This document shows positions 5,556-9,741 of a stretch of DNA of 9,741 nucleotides, piece by piece. This DNA comes from Candidatus Zixiibacteriota bacterium (GTDB taxonomy: Bacteria; SM23-81; DAOVCL01). A model generated the notes under the pieces. That model did not search any database. It saw only the letters and a program-made list of their open reading frames with translations, and was not told the origin of the DNA. A program made the translations under genes and the position numbers. The DNA lies in contig DAOVCL010000063.1 of assembly GCA_030670005.1 (NCBI GenBank), positions 1-9,741 of the forward strand. The letters are read 5' to 3'. The stretch's first letter is position 1. Every line of letters begins with the position of its first letter.

Positions 5556-5689
5556 ATGACCAGAGGGTATCCCTTCCGTTTCTACAAGATATGTGTCAAC
5601 GGTCTGGATATGATCCCACAGATTGGGTATACCCGGTGGGTGGGGTATCAAAGGACCAGCTTGAAGAGGAAGAAAGAGATGAATTATGA
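5556..5689 (+). pseudogene. Decayed rubredoxin
   Basis: A ribosome site AAGGAGGGG (5538-5546) leads into ATG 5556, and the start frame reads FYKICVNG. In the +2 frame, 5607-5665 reads GYDPTDWVYP, then VGGVSKDQLE. This is the rubredoxin signature (GY-DP, then DDWVCPxCGxSKDQFE) with both C-terminal cysteines lost (Y and G in their places) and about 20 middle residues deleted. The DNA ACGGTCTG at 5599-5606 also matches the intact rubredoxin gene at its T-V-C-G codons. Frameshift, deletion and loss of ligands make it a dead gene. It overlaps the upstream extension of the thiD frame, which argues that the extension is not coding. Confidence 0.66.
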
Positions 5690-7145
5690 GGGTAAGGCTA
5701 TAACTATCGCTGGCTCTGATTCGGGAGGAGGGGCTGGCATACAGGCAGATTTGAAGACCTTTCAGGCCTTTGATGTTTTCGGAATGTCCGTGGTAACATC
5801 TGTAACATCGCAGAACACCTTGGGAGTGCGTTCCATCTATGATATATCCCCGGACATCGTTGGGGATCAGATAGATATGATAATGGAAGATATGGGGACA
5901 GATGCAGCAAAGACTGGAATGCTCTCCAATAAAAATATAATAGAATTGGTTGTTGACAGGGTTAAGAGATACAAAATAGAGAAATTGGTAGTGGACCCCG
6001 TTATGGTGGCCAAAAGTGGTGCTCGTCTCCTAAGAGAGGATGCAGAAAAGGCACTCATAGAGAAGCTATTGCCGGTAGCTTTTCTCATCACCCCTAATAT
6101 TTTTGAAGCAGAGATAATTAGCAGAATGGAGATAAAGGATATTGAGGATGCTAAAGAATCAGCAAAAATCATCCAGAGAAATGGAGTAAAACTCATCCTT
6201 TTGAAAGGAGGACATCTTCCAGGAGAGAGGGCAATTGATATTCTGTTTGATGGAGGGAAATACACCTACTATGAATCGGAAAGGATTGATACAAAAAATA
6301 CTCATGGGACGGGTTGCACTTTTTCTGCGGCGATAACTGCGGAATTATCTAAAGGAGTGGGTATTCACGACGCAGTTAAAGTGGCAAAAGATTACATTAC
6401 AAGGGCAATAAGAAATGCACCAGGTAATATAGGAAAAGGTTATGGGCCTCTATACCATAACATTAGGCCATTGGAGATCTCGGCCTTCGAGGAGGCTGCT
6501 GAAGATTTTGATGGCTGGTTTAGCAAGAACAAAGTTGTCTTTGAATCTGAGCTGTTGGCTGAGAAGCATTTTTTATCTGACCCCAAGAATTCCGTGAGTA
6601 TTGGGGTTGGAAGTGGATTATTTGCCTCAAGACTGGGCATAGAATATGGAGTAGAACCCTCAAAAGAGATGGCTAAATTAGCGGAGAAAAGGGGGATTAA
6701 AGTAAAGATAGGAACCGCTGAAGAAGTTCCTTTCGAAGACGAGAGATTTGATACGGTCTTGCTGAGCACTATACTTAGCTATGTAGATGACCCCCAAAGG
6801 GCAGTAAGGGAAGCCTATCGCATTTTAAAACCCAATGGGCATATTGTTGTCTCGTTTTTGGCCAGGGAAGGTTCCTATGCAATGATGTATGATTTGGCTT
6901 ATCTCAGGGGGAAGCACGATCCCGAGACCGCCCCAGAATATCCTTATCCAATCAAGTTCATCAAGGAGACCCACTGGCGATCCACAGATGAAGTGAGTAA
7001 TTTGTTAAAGAAGGCTGGTTTTGTTGATTTAAAATATGTGCAGACCCTGACAAAACACCCCAGATATACTAACAACGAAATAGAGGAGCCAATAGAGGGG
7101 TATGAAAGAGGTGATTACATAGTAATTCAGGGGAAAAAGCTATGA
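5679..7145 (+). CDS. thiD: ThiD (HMP/HMP-P kinase) fused to a class I methyltransferase
   Basis: A 488-residue two-domain protein. Residues 1-265 are ThiD, which phosphorylates hydroxymethylpyrimidine (HMP) and HMP phosphate for thiamine synthesis. Motifs: ITIAGSDSGGGAGIQADLKT (8-27), TSQNTLGV (43-50), VDPVMVAKSGARLL (105-118), LKGGH (175-179) and the anion hole THGTGCTFS (208-216), with C213. Residues about 266-488 resemble a SAM-dependent methyltransferase (Methyltransf_11 type): glycine motif VSIGVGSGLFA (306-316), acidic GVEPS (324-328), GTAEEVPFEDERFDTV (345-360) and YRILKPNGHIVVSF (380-393). Its substrate is unknown. The frame is open from 5553, but family motifs begin only after ATG 5679, preceded by AAGAGGA. 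TGA overlaps the tenA ATG. Base composition is A+T-richer than the redox genes (22 G+C of 60 in 6121-6180, against 30 of 60 in 8881-8940). Both domain calls are strong; the role of the fusion is not known. Confidence 0.9.
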   Translation: MNYEGKAITIAGSDSGGGAGIQADLKTFQAFDVFGMSVVTSVTSQNTLGVRSIYDISPDIVGDQIDMIMEDMGTDAAKTGMLSNKNIIELVVDRVKRYKIEKLVVDPVMVAKSGARLLREDAEKALIEKLLPVAFLITPNIFEAEIISRMEIKDIEDAKESAKIIQRNGVKLILLKGGHLPGERAIDILFDGGKYTYYESERIDTKNTHGTGCTFSAAITAELSKGVGIHDAVKVAKDYITRAIRNAPGNIGKGYGPLYHNIRPLEISAFEEAAEDFDGWFSKNKVVFESELLAEKHFLSDPKNSVSIGVGSGLFASRLGIEYGVEPSKEMAKLAEKRGIKVKIGTAEEVPFEDERFDTVLLSTILSYVDDPQRAVREAYRILKPNGHIVVSFLAREGSYAMMYDLAYLRGKHDPETAPEYPYPIKFIKETHWRSTDEVSNLLKKAGFVDLKYVQTLTKHPRYTNNEIEEPIEGYERGDYIVIQGKKL

Positions 7146-7801
7146 AAGTTTCGCAAAGGCTGAGAGAGGACGCAGATAACATATGGAAAAGGATAATTGA
7201 ACATCCGTTTGTGTTGGAACTGTATAGCGGTAGTTTACCGATAGACAAGTTCAAATTTTATATTCTTCAAGATTACAACTATCTCATCTCGGCCATAAAG
7301 AACATCAGCATAATATCCTCCAGAGCCGACTCGGTAGAAGCTATGAGGGAGATTATCGAGATATTATGGCTGGAATCAGTAAGTGAGTTCAAGGGTTATG
7401 AGGAGTTTCTTGAAAAGCTCGGATATACCATAGAGGACGCCGTCAATGTCGAGCCTATTCCGGTGAATGTATCCTATATAAGCTTTCTTCTCTCTACGAG
7501 TTCATTAAAATCCTACGCCGAATCTATCACATCCCTCCTCCCCTGTTTCTGGTCCTATGCTGAAATTGCGGAGTATCATAAAGATAAATTGAGAAAAAAT
7601 GGGAATAGTTTATATACGGAGTGGGCTGCGGTATATTTATCGGAACCTTATCTAAACTTAGTTGAGAGGATGAAAAAGCTGGTAGACAATGCCGGCAAGG
7701 AGTTTTCCTATAAAAAATTGAAAAAGACATTTATAACTGCAAGCAGATACGAGTATATGTACTGGGATGCAATCTACAATATGCATACCTGGCCTGTTTA
7801 G
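7142..7801 (+). CDS. tenA: TenA family protein (aminopyrimidine hydrolase / thiaminase II type)
   Basis: A 219-residue all-helical TenA protein. Family members hydrolyse aminopyrimidine breakdown products of thiamine to HMP, or cleave thiamine. Active-site residues match the Bacillus subtilis enzyme closely: D44 and Y47 in LQDYNYL, Y112 in NVSYISF, C135 and Y139 in LLPCFWSYAEI, and E204 in RYEYMYWDA. With the catalytic Cys present it belongs to the TenA_C rather than the TenA_E group. Its ATG overlaps the stop of the ThiD fusion (ATGA), so the two are co-translated. TenA would make HMP and ThiD would phosphorylate it, a pyrimidine salvage pair. No thiE, thiC or thiM is in the window and I see no TPP riboswitch upstream. 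Low G+C like its partner (24 of 60 in 7621-7680). Heme-oxygenase-like relatives are the only close alternative. Confidence 0.92.
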   Translation: MKVSQRLREDADNIWKRIIEHPFVLELYSGSLPIDKFKFYILQDYNYLISAIKNISIISSRADSVEAMREIIEILWLESVSEFKGYEEFLEKLGYTIEDAVNVEPIPVNVSYISFLLSTSSLKSYAESITSLLPCFWSYAEIAEYHKDKLRKNGNSLYTEWAAVYLSEPYLNLVERMKKLVDNAGKEFSYKKLKKTFITASRYEYMYWDAIYNMHTWPV

Positions 7802-7811
7802 GAAAATGTTT

Positions 7812-7849
7812 AATCCTGTCTTTGCATTGGGAACAGGATTGTCTCTTTT
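7812..7849 (+). terminator. Probable terminator after tenA
   Basis: AATCCTGT (7812-7819) pairs perfectly with ACAGGATT (7833-7840) around a 13-nt loop. It is followed by GTCTCTTTT, a short U-rich tail. The stem is not very G+C-rich and the loop is long, so it would be a moderate terminator. It lies 11 nt after the tenA stop and would separate the thiamine pair from the rubredoxin gene. Confidence 0.55.
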
Positions 7850-7880
7850 CATTTTAGGTCTCTAAAAGGAGGGAAAGATA

Positions 7881-8039
7881 ATGGAAAAGTACAGATGCAC
7901 GGTCTGCGGGTATGTCTATGACCCCGAAAAAGGCGACTCCGATTCAGGAATTAAACCGGGGACGGCCTTTGAGGACCTACCCGATGATTGGGTCTGTCCT
8001 ATCTGCGGCGCAGGCAAGGATCAGTTCGAGAGGGAATAG
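7881..8039 (+). CDS. rd: Rubredoxin
   Basis: A 52-residue rubredoxin, easily missed because of its size. It is a cytosolic one-electron carrier with a single Fe(Cys)4 site. Ligands are C6 and C9 in YRCTVCGYVYDP, and C39 and C42 in DWVCPICGAGKDQF. Between them GIKPGTAFEDLPDDW is the standard rubredoxin middle with its aromatic and acidic residues. Length is canonical. The ribosome site AAAAGGAGGG (7864-7873) lies about 7 nt before the ATG. It sits 248 nt before the flavodiiron gene. In Desulfovibrio and other anaerobes rubredoxin feeds flavodiiron proteins, superoxide reductase and rubrerythrin, all present here, so this is probably the shared donor of the island. A decayed relative lies at 5556-5689. 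No NAD(P)H-rubredoxin oxidoreductase gene is seen in the window. Confidence 0.97.
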   Translation: MEKYRCTVCGYVYDPEKGDSDSGIKPGTAFEDLPDDWVCPICGAGKDQFERE

Positions 8040-8091
8040 ACAGGACAGAAATACAAAGAAGATCCTTAACAGTTCACGGTGGTCAGGGATC

Positions 8092-8138
8092 AGTAGCAAT
8101 GTAGAATGTAGAATGAAGAATGTAGAGTTAAGAATGAA
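8092..8138. repeat. Short degenerate GTAGAAT/GAAGAAT repeats
   Basis: The stretch holds a run of near-identical 7-8-base units: GTAGCAAT, GTAGAAT, GTAGAAT, GAAGAAT, GTAGAGTT, AAGAAT. It lies in the 248-nt spacer between rubredoxin and the flavodiiron gene, where I see no coding sequence. Such strings are common as dispersed intergenic repeats in genomes of uncultured bacteria. No spacer-repeat pattern suggests CRISPR. Confidence 0.6.
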
Positions 8139-8156
8139 AGAAACTACTGACTGGGG

Positions 8157-8230
8157 CAGAATAGGGGTTCTGACGGCTCGAGAATTTCCAATTTCAATTT
8201 TCACCTGATTTCTTATTCTCTGATCCCTGG
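8157..8230. repeat. Dispersed repeat, copy 2
   Basis: CAGAATAGGGGTTCTGACGG opens this copy and matches 3863 onward with one mismatch in 23 bases. Looser similarity follows through the T-rich part to TGATCCCTGG. Unlike copy 1 it lacks the left arm of the 10-bp hairpin; only CAGAA and TTCTG can pair. It occupies the spacer ahead of the flavodiiron gene. The remaining spacer (8231-8287) contains only the ribosome site AGGAGGT (8278-8284) for the next gene. Confidence 0.6.
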
Positions 8231-8287
8231 AAACTAATCCCCGAGAACTGCTACCAAGATCGAAGCCCACTGCTTTAGGAGGTTGGT

Positions 8288-9469
8288 ATGAAGCCTGTAG
8301 AGATAAAACCGGGAGTCTACTGGGTAGGGGGTATCGATTGGGATCTGCGCAATTTTCACGGCTACCTTACCCAGAGGGGTTCCACTTACAATGCCTATCT
8401 GATTATCGACGAGAAGATAGTATTGGTGGATACCGTCAAACACTACCTCTTCGATGAGATGCTTTCCCGCATCCGAGAGGTAGTCGACCCCTCGCAAATC
8501 AACTATCTCGTCTCCAACCATGTGGAGATGGACCATTCGGGAAGCATTTCCAGGATTTTGGAGCTTGCCCCCAGGGCCAGGATAATCACTTCGCCTCAGG
8601 GCCAAAAGGGGTTGAGAGGACACTTCAAGAGGGATTGGGACTTTCAGGTGGTCAAGTCTGGTGATACGCTCAACATCGGCCATCGCACCCTGCAGTTTGT
8701 CCTCACTCCGATGGTGCACTGGCCGGATTCGATGGCTACCTATGTTCCCCGGGAGAAACTGCTTCTCCCCAACGATGCCTTTGGACAGCACATTGCCACA
8801 GCTGAGAGGTTCGACGATGAGATAGGCTGGGATATTGCCTACGAAGAGGCGGCCAAGTATTATGCCAACATCGTCTTCCCCTATGGTGAGCAGGTGAAAA
8901 AAGCCTTGGATGCCCTCTCCGGACTGGATATTGAGATGGTGGCTCCCAGCCATGGGTTGATCTGGCGAGGGTTCCTGTCTCAGATTTTGGAAGCCTACCA
9001 AAGATGGGCAAAGAATGAGTCGGAGAGGAAGGCTCTCATTGTATACGACACAATGTGGGGTTCGACGAAGAGAATAGCCTCCGCCTTGCAGGAAGGGTTG
9101 GAAGCGGAGGGTGTGCCGGCAACTATGAGAAATCTGAAGACTAACCATATCTCCGATATAATGACAGATGTGCTCCTCTCCCAGCTCGTCCTGGTGGGTT
9201 CACCCACCCTCAACAATGGGATGCTCCCTACGATGGGAGCCTTCCTCACCTATCTGAGGGGGTTGTGTCCCAAAAACAGAATTGGTTTTGCCTTCGGCTC
9301 CTATGGTTGGGGAGGACAGGCGGTAGGGGAGATTGAGAGGGTGATGCGTGAACTGAATTGGCAGGTTCCCCTATCCGGAGTGAATCTCCAGTGGGTGCCG
9401 GACGATGAGGAACTCGATGAGGTGAGAGAGCAGGGGAGTAAACTGGCAGAGATTCTTAAGTCTGAATAA
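8288..9469 (+). CDS. fprA: Flavodiiron protein (A-type flavoprotein, O2/NO reductase)
   Basis: A 393-residue flavodiiron protein, which reduces O2 to water and/or NO to N2O in the cytosol. The N-terminal metallo-beta-lactamase-like domain (about 1-245) holds the diiron ligands H78, E80, D82 and H83 in NHVEMDHSG, H144 in MVHWPDS, D163 in LPNDAFG and H222 in PSHGLIW. The C-terminal flavodoxin-like domain (about 248-393) binds FMN through YDTMWGST (253-260), GSPTLNNG (304-311) and GSYGWGG (337-343). All ligands are present and there is no extra rubredoxin or flavin-reductase domain, so it is the simplest class (class A), needing a separate rubredoxin. The rubredoxin gene at 7881 is the obvious partner. 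The start is supported by AGGAGGT just upstream. Sequence alone does not decide O2 against NO preference. Confidence 0.96.
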   Translation: MKPVEIKPGVYWVGGIDWDLRNFHGYLTQRGSTYNAYLIIDEKIVLVDTVKHYLFDEMLSRIREVVDPSQINYLVSNHVEMDHSGSISRILELAPRARIITSPQGQKGLRGHFKRDWDFQVVKSGDTLNIGHRTLQFVLTPMVHWPDSMATYVPREKLLLPNDAFGQHIATAERFDDEIGWDIAYEEAAKYYANIVFPYGEQVKKALDALSGLDIEMVAPSHGLIWRGFLSQILEAYQRWAKNESERKALIVYDTMWGSTKRIASALQEGLEAEGVPATMRNLKTNHISDIMTDVLLSQLVLVGSPTLNNGMLPTMGAFLTYLRGLCPKNRIGFAFGSYGWGGQAVGEIERVMRELNWQVPLSGVNLQWVPDDEELDEVREQGSKLAEILKSE

Positions 9470-9626
9470 TTCATAATTCATATGCCACAAAGGCACCAAG
9501 CCCCAAAGTGTTGATAGAATATGGATTAAAACAAAAGTTCATGGTAGAGTGACTTAGTGCTCCATTTCTTAGGTTCTGTTACGTATTATTTGATACAGTC
9601 ATACACAAGCGGCTGTTGGCTACAAG
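9470..9626. other. Non-coding stretch after fprA
   Basis: No coding frame, RNA gene or convincing terminator is visible. The text is A+T-rich with short words such as CACAAAGGCACCAAG at 9486-9500, which look like decayed intergenic repeats. It leads directly into the repeat at the end of the window. Confidence 0.4.
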
Positions 9627-9741
9627 CAAATCCGAAATCCGAATATCGAAATTCGAAACAAATCCGAAATTCAAATGATCTAATTCTTCAAACAAAAACT
9701 AAATCTTTCTTTCTCTTTGTCTTGAATTTTGGATTTTGGTC
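9627..9741. repeat. A+T-rich palindromic repeat, cut by window end
   Basis: Variants of AAATCCGAAAT and GAAATTCGAAA alternate here. AAATCCGAAAT occurs exactly at 9628-9638 and 9660-9670. The left part AATCCGAAATTCAA (9661-9674) is complementary to TTGAATTTTGGATT (9722-9735) at 13 of 14 positions, giving an inverted repeat with a 47-nt loop. The pattern resembles small non-coding dispersed elements with inverted ends. The element probably continues beyond 9741, so its full length is unknown. Confidence 0.6.

Noticed and set aside
5553..5678. 42-codon extension of the ThiD fusion
   Set aside because: It runs through the decayed rubredoxin and shows no ThiD feature; the ThiD family starts just before the AITIAGSDSGG motif.
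5406..5678. TPP riboswitch ahead of the thiamine genes
   Set aside because: The conserved CTGAGA and ACCTGATCTGG-type elements are not found in order; the stretch is explained by pseudogenes.
8092..8138. CRISPR array
   Set aside because: Units are 7-8 bases, degenerate, and have no unique spacers between them.
8234..9148. 304-codon open frame on the minus strand opposite the flavodiiron gene
   Set aside because: The + strand frame keeps all flavodiiron ligands. The minus frame has no family features and no ribosome site seen.

Overview
The window comes from an anaerobic or microaerophilic prokaryote, most likely an uncultured bacterium. The reasons are strong Shine-Dalgarno sites before most genes, operon-style ATGA overlaps, and a gene set typical of strict anaerobes meeting oxygen or nitric oxide: desulfoferrodoxin, rubrerythrins, rubredoxin, flavodiiron protein and a short hybrid-cluster protein. 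The thioferritin-type Dps-like protein and the Prx6-type peroxiredoxin with a C-terminal Cys pair have close relatives in archaea, so an archaeon is not fully excluded. I cannot name a phylum. All supported genes lie on the + strand.

Layout. 1-154: leader. 155-3782: Dps-like thioferritin, small cytochrome b5-like protein, 69-residue half-ferritin, peroxiredoxin, rubrerythrin with an in-frame stop, and a class III-sized hybrid-cluster protein. 3783-4012: structured spacer with competing hairpins and copy 1 of a dispersed repeat. 4013-5405: desulfoferrodoxin, ferritin and a rubrerythrin-family diiron protein, joined by ATGA overlaps. 5406-5678: gene debris, namely a truncated desulfoferrodoxin N-terminus and a decayed rubredoxin. 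5679-7801: an A+T-richer pair, a ThiD kinase fused to a methyltransferase and a TenA protein, followed by a hairpin that may be a terminator. 7881-8039: an intact 52-residue rubredoxin. 8040-8287: short repeats and copy 2 of the dispersed repeat. 8288-9469: flavodiiron protein. 9470-9741: non-coding, ending in an A+T-rich repeat that runs off the window.

How the genes work together. Desulfoferrodoxin reduces superoxide to peroxide. Rubrerythrin and peroxiredoxin remove peroxide. Ferritin and the Dps-like protein oxidise and store iron. The flavodiiron protein reduces O2 or NO to water or N2O, with rubredoxin as the likely electron donor. The hybrid-cluster protein handles NO or hydroxylamine. 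The ThiD-methyltransferase/TenA pair looks like an insertion concerned with thiamine-pyrimidine salvage.

The most unusual points are the TAA inside the rubrerythrin reading frame, the half-ferritin in the same frame as the cytochrome b5 gene and separated from it by one TGA, the ThiD-methyltransferase fusion, and the pseudogene debris at 5460-5689. The island seems to be gaining, duplicating and losing redox genes.
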